Source: Planctomycetota bacterium
Lineage (GTDB): Bacteria; Planctomycetota; Planctomycetia; Planctomycetales; Planctomycetaceae
Assembly (NCBI GenBank): GCA_027624335.1
Contig: JAQBWV010000023.1
Span: 1 to 43,722 of the forward strand
DNA length: 43,722 nt
Direction: 5' to 3'
Each line of letters starts with the position of its first letter. The first letter of the stretch is position 1. A program made the translations under genes and the position numbers. Positions 9,039 to 16,895 of the stretch are shown in pieces. The notes under the pieces are model-generated. The model did not search any database and was not told the origin of the DNA. It saw only the letters and a list, made by a program, of their open reading frames with translations.

Positions 9039-9961
9039 TGCAGTTCTGGCTTCAGCCAGATGAAGCTCTTGCCGAGGCGCCCTCCGTAATTGCCGGCGGT
9101 GATTTTCACCAGACCTGGAGTTTCGACCGAAGCTTCGATCGCCGCCTGCGTCGCTTCTGAGATGGCTTCGACGCTTCGACCGTTGATAACAATCTCCATG
9201 ACCGACTGCACGTTATCGGGAAGTCGTGTCTCGACATCCTTACAATCGCGCAGGGTAGGGCAGTACTCCGCAAAAGTGCTGGCGATAAGGAACGAGTATT
9301 TACTGCCGGCTTTCGATGCGCTGGCAGCCACGCCTCCCGGGAATGTCATGATCGTACCGGGGCAACCGTTGACCGCTGCCGCTCCACGCTCGGCGGCGTC
9401 GATGGCAGCGTCCTCAGTTTCTGCAAGAAACCACAGGTTTCCACCCATGACGCCGTCTGAGAATCCAAAACGACGGTCAAGGATGAACTCGCCACCCATT
9501 GTCGGAACCGTCCAGACCTCGCGCCCGAAGCGCTCTTCGCGTTTCTGATGTCCGTCGCCGAAGTACGAAACTTTCTTACCGAGCTTGAAGAACGGATCCG
9601 TGTCGAGCAGGTTGAAACAGCGAGCCGTTGGGCACGTCATCACGTTCTGGCTGATGCGGACCAGCAGAGATCGTTCGAGAGCCTCGACGCGATCCTTTCG
9701 GAACCGCGGCACGTGAATCTGCACGATGGCTCCAGGGCGACCATCGGGCGTCTCGAACGACTCAGCTCCGCCGGGACCGACGTACTGATCCAGGCCAGCT
9801 TCACAGTCGCACAGAATGGTGCTGGAAGCATTGCCGGTTGCTTCGCGGAGGGCATGGTTCAGCCATTTTCGATCCCGCGCGGTGATAAGAAACTCAGCGT
9901 AAATTGAACGAAAACCCTCAGCGTATGTGTCCTCAACTTCAGCTCGATGATTGGCTGACAT
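9023..9961 (-). CDS. ftr: Formylmethanofuran:tetrahydromethanopterin formyltransferase
   Basis: Protein of 312 residues matching Ftr (FhcD in bacteria), which moves a formyl group between methanofuran and tetrahydromethanopterin in the C1 pathway shared by methanogens, methylotrophs and many planctomycetes. Recognisable regions are VEDTYAEGFRSIYAEFLITA at the start, NHALREATGNASSTILCDCE, EAGLDQYV, FFKLGKKVSYFGDGHQK, GGEFILDRRFGFSDGVMGGN, NGCPGTIMTFPGGVAASASK and, at the C-terminus, YGGRLGKSFIWLKPEL. Length is normal (about 300). GAGGGAG lies 7 bases upstream of the ATG at 9961. The enzyme is cytoplasmic and forms oligomers in characterised members. No fhcA, fhcB, fhcC, mch or mtd gene is in the window, so the rest of the pathway must be elsewhere. 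Confidence 0.95.
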   Translation of the reverse strand: MSANHRAEVEDTYAEGFRSIYAEFLITARDRKWLNHALREATGNASSTILCDCEAGLDQYVGPGGAESFETPDGRPGAIVQIHVPRFRKDRVEALERSLLVRISQNVMTCPTARCFNLLDTDPFFKLGKKVSYFGDGHQKREERFGREVWTVPTMGGEFILDRRFGFSDGVMGGNLWFLAETEDAAIDAAERGAAAVNGCPGTIMTFPGGVAASASKAGSKYSFLIASTFAEYCPTLRDCKDVETRLPDNVQSVMEIVINGRSVEAISEATQAAIEASVETPGLVKITAGNYGGRLGKSFIWLKPELHQDDG

Positions 9962-10049
9962 CCGACAACTCCCTCAACCGGTCGTTTTCGGCGAAACGAT
10001 CGCCGTGCCTTGAAAGCAACGTGAGCCCGAAAATTCGCAGGGCGCAAAC

Positions 10050-10077
10050 AAACGGCGGTCACAGGGGACCGCCGTTT
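10050..10077 (-). terminator. Intrinsic terminator after the 10110-10604 gene
   Basis: Perfect 11-base inverted repeat AAACGGCGGTC / GACCGCCGTTT with a 6-base loop. On the minus strand it is followed by a T-rich run (GTTTGTTTGCG). It lies 32 bases past the stop of the minus-strand gene at 10110 and upstream of ftr, so the two genes are likely separate transcription units and ftr has its own promoter between 9962 and about 10050. Confidence 0.75.
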
Positions 10078-10109
10078 GAGAAATGAGCTACGCTGTAAGC
10101 GACTCGAAG

Positions 10110-10604
10110 TTAATCGTCATCCGGATCGTCATCCAGACCTTCCTCTTCGTCGTCGTCGTCATCGTCCTCGAAGTCAGCATCATCGACTTCGACGTCGCCC
10201 AGATCGTCAGCCCCGTCTTCGGCGGGAGCTTTCTTGACGACAGGACCATCGTCATCATCGTCCAGAGCTGGTTCAATCACCTGGAACCCATCGGCAGAAC
10301 CGGTGATCAGTTCCTTGACCATCTGCATGAAGTAGAGCTTCTTACCACGCGCCAGCAGGACAGCGAGTCGCTCCTCGGCCACCTCTTTCTGGTCATACGG
10401 GTAACGACCCTCCTCCTTCATACTGCCGCTGTAGATAATCCAGACCGCTCGCTTACGCTCTGGCTGCTTCTCTCGCGGGCGTCGAGGGGCTGCTTTTTTT
10501 CTAGTAGCCTTCTTCCTTGTAGCCTTCTCTTCGGAAGAGTCGGCGAGGCCAGCCGCTTCCGCGGCATCGTTCATTTTTCGAAGTTCGAGTCGACTCTTTG
10601 CCAT
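10110..10604 (-). CDS. Charged protein with basic N-terminus and acidic tail
   Basis: Protein of 164 residues that I do not recognise by function. Three zones are clear: a basic N-terminus with tandem ATRKK repeats (ATRKKATRKKAAPRR) near 30-45; a compact middle of about 60 residues with AVWIIYSGSMKEEGRYPYDQ and ERLAVLLARGKKLYFMQMVK; and an extremely acidic tail of about 55 residues made largely of Asp and Glu (for example FEDDDDDDEEEGLDD). The basic zone could contact nucleic acid, and the tail could act as an internal mimic or solubiliser; both are inference. The ATG at 10604 gives MAKSRLELRK; an in-frame ATG at 10610 and a GTG at 10616 are alternatives. Followed by a strong terminator at 10050-10077. 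No signal peptide or membrane span. Confidence 0.7.
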   Translation of the reverse strand: MAKSRLELRKMNDAAEAAGLADSSEEKATRKKATRKKAAPRRPREKQPERKRAVWIIYSGSMKEEGRYPYDQKEVAEERLAVLLARGKKLYFMQMVKELITGSADGFQVIEPALDDDDDGPVVKKAPAEDGADDLGDVEVDDADFEDDDDDDEEEGLDDDPDDD

Positions 10605-10859
10605 CTTCATTCTCACTACTGCCGCGGGCAGAACGTGCTGAACACGGAATATCCGGGCTCACTGCGATTTGCTGTCCAGCGTGCGGGTGCGATTTGCGGT
10701 CGCACGGCACCAACCACCGGAGACCACGGGCCACTGGGAACCACGAGGAAGGCGGAAAGAATAGCGATACAAATTCCCGCTGACCATCGTCCTGCAGATT
10801 CGGAACAGGCGGCGTTGAATATCCAGCCGGCGACTGGTTCCCTGTGACGTAACATCCTG

Positions 10860-10889
10860 TTGACACGTGGTTTCTGCGATGGATATAAG
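10860..10889 (+). promoter_or_regulatory. Sigma70-type promoter for the receiver-like gene
   Basis: A consensus -35 TTGACA at 10860-10865 and a near-consensus -10 TATAAG at 10884-10889 are separated by 18 bases. Transcription would begin near 10896, giving a leader of about 65 bases before the ATG at 10962. This is the best housekeeping promoter match I noticed in the window. The rest of the gap 10605-10859 shows no gene. Confidence 0.6.
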
Positions 10890-10961
10890 GTCGGGGCGCT
10901 GTGCAGGGCTGATTCCCGCAGCAGTCTTGCGGTCGCTCGACACACTTGGAATGGATCATCA

Positions 10962-11942
10962 ATGGTCACGGAAGACCAGATTCCCGCTCAGAATACGGAA
11001 TGGTTGTCTGCTCCTCCGAGCAGCGGGTTACCGCCGGAGTTTCGGTTGCTGTGCGTCGGCCCGACGGAGCCGGACTGGATCGGCCTGACGCTGCAGCTCG
11101 ACGCCGTCGGGTGTATCGAGCCCAAATTCCGCTGGGTCAGTTCCGCTTCGGAAGCGATGACGGTCCTCAGAAGCGACACCTTCGACTGTCTGGTAATCGA
11201 GTGCTGGGCCACGAATCGTGACGACGACCACTGGGACGCTCCGGCTCTTGTGCATGCGATCAGAGCTTCCGGATGCGGTGACCCGATTGTGCTGCTGTCC
11301 GGTCAACCGGACGATGGATTGACCGTCGAAGCGTGCCAGTCGCACTGTGGAATTCTGGTTTCGACGGCGGTCTGGAGTTCGCGGGCTCTGGTCAACGTGA
11401 TTCAGCAGAGCATTCGTCTGATGGAGACCGCTCGGCAGAACCACCATCACGTCGTGGCGAATCATCGTCGGCTGGTGCGGGAACGTGACGAAGCGGACCA
11501 TCTGCTGCGTCAGCAACGAGACATCATTCGTGAACTGGAAGCGATCACGCAGGGTACGGCAGACCGAGGGCTGAACGAATCTATCAGCGATTCGACTGAC
11601 GGCGAGCAGCCACTCGCGACTCGCAAACCCCGCTCGTTGAAAATTCCTGACAAGATTAAGGCTTACTATCACGAACTCCTGCGCACCTACGTCATCATGG
11701 GGTCTGGAAGCCTGGGCGGCGAGATTGCCCAGCTGGCGAACGTGCTGGCGGAAGTCGGGTTGTCCCCTCGCGACACGCTGTCTCTGCATCTGGAACAAGT
11801 GGAGCATCTCGTTAGCGGTCTGGGGAACCGCAGCAGTCGTCATGTCATGTCGCGAGCGGATCTACTCGCGCTGGAACTCGTCATTCACATCGGCGAGTGT
11901 TACCAGCAGGTGGCAGCCAACAACCAGTTGAACAGCGATTGA
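10962..11942 (+). CDS. Receiver-like domain protein with coiled coil
   Basis: Protein of 326 residues. Residues ~20-150 look like a response-regulator receiver fold: FRLLCVGPTEPDWIGLTLQL, then TVLRSDTFDCLVIECW, then GDPIVLLSGQPDD. At the usual phospho-acceptor position after DCLVI there is Glu (CLVIECW), which mimics a phosphorylated state in some receivers. Residues ~165-195 are heptad-like (RRLVRERDEADHLLRQQRDI), fitting a short coiled coil. A C-terminal helical domain of about 110 residues (IPDKIKAYYHELLRTYVIMG, then LANVLAEVGLSPRDTLSLHL) has no family I can name. The ATG at 10962 is chosen because the receiver begins soon after. The gene follows a strong promoter at 10860. No output DNA-binding domain is visible, so protein-protein signalling is likely. 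Confidence 0.78.
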   Translation: MVTEDQIPAQNTEWLSAPPSSGLPPEFRLLCVGPTEPDWIGLTLQLDAVGCIEPKFRWVSSASEAMTVLRSDTFDCLVIECWATNRDDDHWDAPALVHAIRASGCGDPIVLLSGQPDDGLTVEACQSHCGILVSTAVWSSRALVNVIQQSIRLMETARQNHHHVVANHRRLVRERDEADHLLRQQRDIIRELEAITQGTADRGLNESISDSTDGEQPLATRKPRSLKIPDKIKAYYHELLRTYVIMGSGSLGGEIAQLANVLAEVGLSPRDTLSLHLEQVEHLVSGLGNRSSRHVMSRADLLALELVIHIGECYQQVAANNQLNSD

Positions 11943-12450
11943 GTTTCCCGGTGTGTTCAACTGCGTGGCGATGGGGAGTCGGCAGACCGCTTCTATTTCC
12001 GCCAGCAACAGGGGCGGACCCGCGAATGGATTCTTTACTGGTATCACGTATTCGAAGCGGCAAGCCTCGGATATCGAGGCTGATCCTGTCGACCTGTTAC
12101 CCCCAGGCACGCGACGACACACCGCTCGCAGTTCATTTCTGATGGTGACCGACACGGTTGTTTGCGACGCAGTTGCACGCGACGACGAGTAATTCGCCTC
12201 ACATCTACAGGGGGCGACCTCCTCTATGAGCAGTCGTGTGCGCTGCAGCACCATCGACGGTCGTAAGGATTTATTCCCCGAAAAATGAGTTCAGGTCTCA
12301 GGTTGCGTGAGGTAAATCCCCCAACCGCTCAAACCGGCAGTGGTTCTTTCAGCGGCAATCTCTGTGTGACCGATACTTTACGTGTTGAAAAACGCGGGAT
12401 CGGTGCTGCGCATCGGGTTCCCGATCCAGTTCCCTTGCCAGCGAATCACC
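11943..12450 (+). other. 508-base gap upstream of fliD
   Basis: No confident gene. A 20-codon open frame begins at the ATG at 12225 (MSSRVRCSTIDGRKDLFPEK) and ends in TGA at 12285-12287, without a convincing ribosome site. The gap should hold the fliD promoter and leader. CCGATA occurs near 12370, like the -10 half of a sigma28 site, but no matching -35 half is present at the proper distance. Confidence 0.4.
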
Positions 12451-15183
12451 ATGTCTGCCATTCGATCGACAGTCGGACTGAACAGCGGAATCGATATCGG
12501 CGCGATCGTCAACCAGTTGGTTGCGGCTCAGCGTGGACCTGTCAATGTGATGGAAGCTCGAATCGACGGCTACAAAGGCGTGCAACTGGGGGTCCAGGCA
12601 CTCGAAGCCAACGTGCTGCAGATTTCATCAGCCGCATCTGCACTGAATCTTGCGACGACATTCGAGGCTGTTTCGGTTTCGAATTCTGATACCGATCAAC
12701 TGTCAGTTTCTGTGAACTCGGACGCAACGCTGGGGTCGTACTCGTTTCAGACGCTACGTCTGGCGACTGCCGAGCAGCGCATCTCGAAAGGCTTTGCCAA
12801 TACTGACGAGCAGAAAATCGGAGCGGGATCGATCACTGTTTCTCGGGGCGGCGAGCTGGCGACGTCAACCAGGCTCGACACTTTCAACGGTGGTGAGGCT
12901 GTCCAGCGGGGAAAGATTCGGATTACCGATCGCTCTGGAGTCTCCGCAACAATCGATCTGACGAAGGCGTACACGATTAACGACGTGCTGAGCGCGATCA
13001 ATGACGACAACAATCTGTCAGTGACGGCAAGCACGTCAGGCGGGCAGATTATTCTAACTGATTCATCCGGCAGCACATTGTCGAATCTGATCGTTGAAGA
13101 AGTCGGGACTGGGTCCACCGCCTCAGACCTGGGCATTCAACAATCCGTCGGGTCTGCGACGTTGACGGGCAGTGAAGTTTATTACCTGACCGAAGATTTT
13201 ACGCTTGACCAGCTCAACGATGGCAACGGCGTGTTTCAGTTTGACGGTGCGGACGATTTGAGATTCACGACATCCGACGGAACGGAGATTGACGTCAATC
13301 TCGACGAGGTCTTTGATCTGAGCGAACTGATCAGCGCTATCAACGACGACTCGGCGAACGGCGGAAAGCTGACAGCGGCTCTTGCGAACGGTCGGCTTGT
13401 TCTGACAGACAACGCCGGTGGCGCCGGAACGCTGACGGTTGAAGACATCAACAGCGCTGCTGTCGTTGAAGCATTGGGGCTCGGCAATACGGCCGTCGGC
13501 AACACGCTGACCGGTGATCGTTTGCTGGCCGGACTCGGATCGAAACTGATTCGGAATCTCAATGGTGGGCAGGGAGTCACAACGCCGGGCAGCATTACTG
13601 TTACTGATCGATCCGGACTGACGGCAACGCTCGACTTCAGCAATGCTGAATCGCTGGATGAAATTCTGAACGCCATTAATGCCGCGCTCGACGACACAAC
13701 GAGTGCTGCGCTTTCGCTCACAGCGCGATACAACAGCCTTGGTACTGGCATAGAAGTCGTCGATACGTCCGGGGCGACAGCCAGTAATCTGGTGATCGCC
13801 GATGTTGGTGGTGGCTCGGTCGCTGCTGATCTGGGTCTGACCGTCAACGCGGCCCAGGCGAAGGTTGATTCAGGTTCGCTCGGTGTCAGGCGAGTCGGCC
13901 AACAATCGTTATTGACGGAGTTTACCGTCGATGGCAAAAGCGTTGAGTCCGGCTCGTTTCTAATTACGGACTCAGCTGGAAATCAGGAGTCGATTTCGAT
14001 TTCGTCATCGGTAACCACGATCGGCAGCGTGTTGCAGCGAATTAACGCGGCATCGATTGCGCAGGTCACCGCCCGGTTGAACGATACCGGAGACGGATTC
14101 GTCATCGTCGACAATGCTGGCGGTGCTGGAACATTGAAAATCGAAGAAGTCAGCGGGACGACAGCTTCAGACTTAAGGATCCTTGGTTCAGGAGTCGTCG
14201 GCGCGAGTGGGAACCAGGAAATTTCGGCACAGGATCAAACGGTCATCACGATCGACGCAGACGACACACTGGACACGCTGGTGACGAAGATCAACGACGC
14301 TGGCATCGGCGTGAATGCCGGAGTATTGAACGATGGTTCGGCATTCAATTCTTTTCGGCTATCGCTGACATCGAACACGTCCGGTTCCGATGGAAGTGTT
14401 ACGATCGATTCCGGCAGCCTTGATCTGGGCTTCAAGGTGGTGACGGAAGCTCAGGACGCGTTGCTTCAGGTGGGCTCGAACCCGGCGACGTCGTTTCTGA
14501 TCGGATCGAGCACGAACGAGTTTAAGGACGTCGCCACTGGAATCAGCGTTTCGGTCAATGAAGTGGGGACCAGCTCGGCAAACGTCGAGGTCACCCGCGA
14601 CACATCGCGAGTGAAGAACGCCTTGAAGTCGCTTGTCAGCGCATTCAATTCTTACATTTCAACAACCGACCAGCTGACGAAGTTTGATGAAGACCCCACA
14701 AAACGAGGCATTCTGCAGGGGCAGGGGATTGTTCTGCGAGTCACCACTCGACTGAACAGCCTGATCAACAAGACGTATTTTGGAACCAGCGACACGTTGC
14801 AGGGGTTGTCTGATCTGGGCGTTCGAACAACGACGGGCGGCAAACTTCAGTTCGACGAGGATGTCTTCAGCGACGTCATTGAATCGACGCCGGATGCTGT
14901 GCAGAAGTTTTTTCGCGACGAGAACAACGGTGTCGCCACGAAGTTCAAAACCACGCTCGAAACACTGACTGACAAGTTCACCGGCACGTTTAAGAACGAG
15001 GTCGATGGGCTGCAGAATTCAATTGATACGCTGGACGGACGAGTCACGCAGCTCGACGCGATTCTGGCCATCCGTCGTGAACGGCTGCTGAGACAGTTCA
15101 TCAATATGGAAGAAATCATCGGCCAGTTGCAGTCGCAGGGAGACGCGATCACGGCACTGCTCGGGACCGGGTCGTCAAATTAA
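12451..15183 (+). CDS. fliD: Flagellar hook-associated protein 2 (filament cap)
   Basis: FliD caps the growing flagellar filament outside the cell and guides flagellin folding. This protein has 910 residues, about twice the length of enterobacterial FliD. The N-terminal helix (LNSGIDIGAIVNQLVAAQRG) and the C-terminal FliD_C region from about residue 715 (SRVKNALKSLVSAFNSYIST, LSDLGVRTTTGGKLQFDE, ending IIGQLQSQGDAITALL) are clear. Between them are four tandem flagellin-hook-IN-type units starting near residues 159, 272, 385 and 506, a spacing of about 115. Each has a DRSG/DSAG-like strand, an INDVLSAIND-like helix and a VVDNAGGAGTL-like strand. The ATG at 12451 is chosen because family proteins begin just before this helix. 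No other flagellar gene is nearby. There is no cleavable signal, as expected for export through the flagellar apparatus. Confidence 0.95.
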   Translation: MSAIRSTVGLNSGIDIGAIVNQLVAAQRGPVNVMEARIDGYKGVQLGVQALEANVLQISSAASALNLATTFEAVSVSNSDTDQLSVSVNSDATLGSYSFQTLRLATAEQRISKGFANTDEQKIGAGSITVSRGGELATSTRLDTFNGGEAVQRGKIRITDRSGVSATIDLTKAYTINDVLSAINDDNNLSVTASTSGGQIILTDSSGSTLSNLIVEEVGTGSTASDLGIQQSVGSATLTGSEVYYLTEDFTLDQLNDGNGVFQFDGADDLRFTTSDGTEIDVNLDEVFDLSELISAINDDSANGGKLTAALANGRLVLTDNAGGAGTLTVEDINSAAVVEALGLGNTAVGNTLTGDRLLAGLGSKLIRNLNGGQGVTTPGSITVTDRSGLTATLDFSNAESLDEILNAINAALDDTTSAALSLTARYNSLGTGIEVVDTSGATASNLVIADVGGGSVAADLGLTVNAAQAKVDSGSLGVRRVGQQSLLTEFTVDGKSVESGSFLITDSAGNQESISISSSVTTIGSVLQRINAASIAQVTARLNDTGDGFVIVDNAGGAGTLKIEEVSGTTASDLRILGSGVVGASGNQEISAQDQTVITIDADDTLDTLVTKINDAGIGVNAGVLNDGSAFNSFRLSLTSNTSGSDGSVTIDSGSLDLGFKVVTEAQDALLQVGSNPATSFLIGSSTNEFKDVATGISVSVNEVGTSSANVEVTRDTSRVKNALKSLVSAFNSYISTTDQLTKFDEDPTKRGILQGQGIVLRVTTRLNSLINKTYFGTSDTLQGLSDLGVRTTTGGKLQFDEDVFSDVIESTPDAVQKFFRDENNGVATKFKTTLETLTDKFTGTFKNEVDGLQNSIDTLDGRVTQLDAILAIRRERLLRQFINMEEIIGQLQSQGDAITALLGTGSSN

Positions 15184-15208
15184 CCTCGATTGAAATCGAT
15201 GTGGGTTA
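15181..15208. terminator. Possible hairpin between fliD and the Rieske gene
   Basis: Starting at the fliD stop codon, TAACC...GGTTA encloses TCGATT/AATCGA with a 2-base loop, interrupted by a small bulge. It sits where the two convergent genes meet (fliD ends 15183, the Rieske gene ends 15206). No T-run follows, so it is a weak candidate for a shared transcript end. Confidence 0.3.
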
Positions 15209-15571
15209 CTTGCTGCAGGGATCGTTGCATGGCGCGACGTCGGACGTGGAATGGTCGTCTTTGTCGGGAAACTGAACTTCGATCATGCCGTCATCAACTC
15301 GAACGGAATAGCACTCTGTCCTGATCTTCGGGTTGTCGAGCCACGTACCGTCTTTCACGCTGAAACGCCACGCGTGCCAGGGGCAGGTTACCGCGTGATC
15401 TTCGACGTAGCCGCTGGCCAACGATGCGCCCATGTGAGGGCAGAAGTCGTTGATGGCAAAGTATTCTCCATCCAGCAGGAATACGCCGACCATGCGTCCT
15501 TCGACTGTGAAGGTCCGGCCTTCGCCTTCCGGGACCGCTCCCACTTTCGCGACTTTGAAGAACTTCGACAT
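15206..15571 (-). CDS. Rieske [2Fe-2S] ferredoxin, NirD/BphF-like
   Basis: Protein of 121 residues that is a stand-alone Rieske domain. The two cluster-binding motifs are CPHMG (residue ~45, C-x-H) and CPWHAW (residue ~65, C-x2-H), separated by 16-17 residues as usual. The rest (DGEYFAINDFCPHMGASLA, SVKDGTWLDNP) fits ferredoxins of the NirD/BphF type, which carry electrons in the cytoplasm. The ATG at 15571 (MSKFFKVAKVGAVPEGEG) starts at the expected point of the domain; the frame is open further upstream but unrelated. The C-terminus ends in a short His/Ser/Cys-rich tail. It is the last gene of a minus-strand trio after a VOC protein and a small membrane protein; the partner oxygenase or reductase is not in the window. 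Confidence 0.9.
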   Translation of the reverse strand: MSKFFKVAKVGAVPEGEGRTFTVEGRMVGVFLLDGEYFAINDFCPHMGASLASGYVEDHAVTCPWHAWRFSVKDGTWLDNPKIRTECYSVRVDDGMIEVQFPDKDDHSTSDVAPCNDPCSK

Positions 15572-15629
15572 CCGACCGTTCCGTATTTGAATTGAGAGTC
15601 CTGACGCCTGCGGTTCAAGCTGACCGCCT

Positions 15630-16142
15630 TCACGACTCGCCATGAGTCGATCTATCTTCGGATAGCTTTGCAACATCGACGGTGTCTGCTTTGTTACCTT
15701 TCCGAAGGTACCCGAGCGGGTCGCCGGGGTGCTGTTTCGGCAGTGGCTCACGAGTGAGCATTCGAATTCGCCGCGCCCACAGCACAATCAGAATGATCAA
15801 TATCAGGAATACGATGCAAATCAGACTCAACACCAGCAGTCCTGCAAGTGCTGACTTCCGCAGTTGCTCTTTCTCGTTTTTCTGAATCCCGGAGCTCTCT
15901 GGTCTGCCTTCCGGTGGATGTCGCCGATCGCCTTCCGTCACCTGCGAATCAGTTCGCGACGATGCTTCCAAAGTCTCGACAGTTGGCGGCGAGGCATCAG
16001 TCGCTGACGCGACTGGTTGTACAGAACTCGATGGTGCCGATGCATCTTCTTGGGCACTCACGGAATGACTGAACACCAGGAGAATTACCACCGCCCGTAG
16101 CGAGCCCAGAGGAGCTGCCATCTGATGATTTCGTCGAAACAT
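15630..16142 (-). CDS. Small exported single-span membrane protein
   Basis: Protein of 170 residues of unknown function. An N-terminal signal peptide (PLGSLRAVVILLVFSHSVSA, then QEDAS) leads to about 75 residues of low-complexity Ser/Pro/Thr/Glu-rich linker, then a strong membrane span at about residues 98-121 (LAGLLVLSLICIVFLILIIL) followed by a positively charged WARRIRMLTREP and a cytoplasmic tail of about 45 residues. The linker would lie outside the inner membrane if the signal is cleaved. The ATG at 16142 has GAGGA 7 bases upstream, which decides the start. It is placed between a VOC gene (58 bases upstream) and the Rieske gene (58 bases downstream), all on the minus strand, so co-transcription is likely. 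Confidence 0.72.
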   Translation of the reverse strand: MFRRNHQMAAPLGSLRAVVILLVFSHSVSAQEDASAPSSSVQPVASATDASPPTVETLEASSRTDSQVTEGDRRHPPEGRPESSGIQKNEKEQLRKSALAGLLVLSLICIVFLILIILIVLWARRIRMLTREPLPKQHPGDPLGYLRKGNKADTVDVAKLSEDRSTHGES

Positions 16143-16200
16143 GATTCGTCCTCGACGACCCGGCCTGCCTGGGAACGCACTCGAAGTCGTTTCCTGCATG

Positions 16201-16596
16201 CTACGCAACAGAGTCCGATTCAGGAGCTGTTCCAGGGGGCGTACACAGTTCGATGGCGTGACCGTCGGGATCCGTCACATAGATTTGATAGGCGCCGTCC
16301 GGACGGGTCCTTCTCGCTTCATACGGGATGCTGCTGTCTTTGAAGTAGCTCTCCCATTCGTCCATATTGTCGACCATCAGCGCGTAATGATTGCCGCGGC
16401 TATTTGAATTTGTGTCGACATCTCGCCCGCCGATCAGATGCAGTTCCTGAACGTCGCCGAGTAGATACCAGGCTCCTGGAAACTTGAACGCCGGGCGTGG
16501 AATCTCCTTCAGCCGCAGAACCTTCTCATAGAAGTCGCAACTTCTCTCCACGTCCTTAACGTGCAGCGCAACATGATTCAGTTCGAGAAACTTCAT
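16201..16596 (-). CDS. VOC-family (glyoxalase/dioxygenase-like) protein
   Basis: Protein of 131 residues with one vicinal-oxygen-chelate domain made of two beta-alpha-beta-beta-beta halves. The first half opens with LELNHVALHVKDVERSCDFY and contains YLLGDVQELHLIGG. The second contains GNHYALMVDNMDEWESYF and ends with VTDPDGHAIELC. Metal-binding candidates are His in NHVAL, His in ELHLIG, His in NHYAL and Glu in AIELC, matching the usual pattern. Reaction is unknown: members include lactoylglutathione lyase, fosfomycin-resistance enzymes and extradiol dioxygenases. The ATG at 16596 starts at the conserved MKFLELNHVAL; the frame upstream to 16740 is non-conserved. The 299 bases from 16597 to 16895 upstream show no further gene. 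Confidence 0.88.
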   Translation of the reverse strand: MKFLELNHVALHVKDVERSCDFYEKVLRLKEIPRPAFKFPGAWYLLGDVQELHLIGGRDVDTNSNSRGNHYALMVDNMDEWESYFKDSSIPYEARRTRPDGAYQIYVTDPDGHAIELCTPPGTAPESDSVA

Positions 16597-16895
16597 GACG
16601 ATATCCAGACTCGTGAATTCGAATCCGCGACTGGCGGAGTGACTTACAGCTTCAGAGCAAATGGCGCGGTCGCCACACAATCTGCAATTGGGCGAACAGG
16701 AAGACGCACTACTAACACACAGGACGTGTAAAGTCGACAATTGATGGCTGCCCCGATCTCATCCAGGGCGACGAATGAAACTGACGGGAGCAAAGATTCG
16801 AGGCCTTTCGTCGCATCCAGTCAGGGTGATTCATGGCTGCGGCAGGATGGGCTGGTGCGTGAATTGCGCAGCCATTCACTGGAGTTGTCGGCGAG

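Noticed and set aside
10083-10847. Plus-strand 254-codon frame opposite the charged-protein gene
   Set aside because: It is the complement of the acidic and basic repeats, giving runs of Val and Ile codons; the minus-strand gene has the better start and a terminator.
12360-12380. CCGATA as a sigma28 -10 element for fliD
   Set aside because: No matching TAAA-type -35 half lies 11-16 bases upstream.
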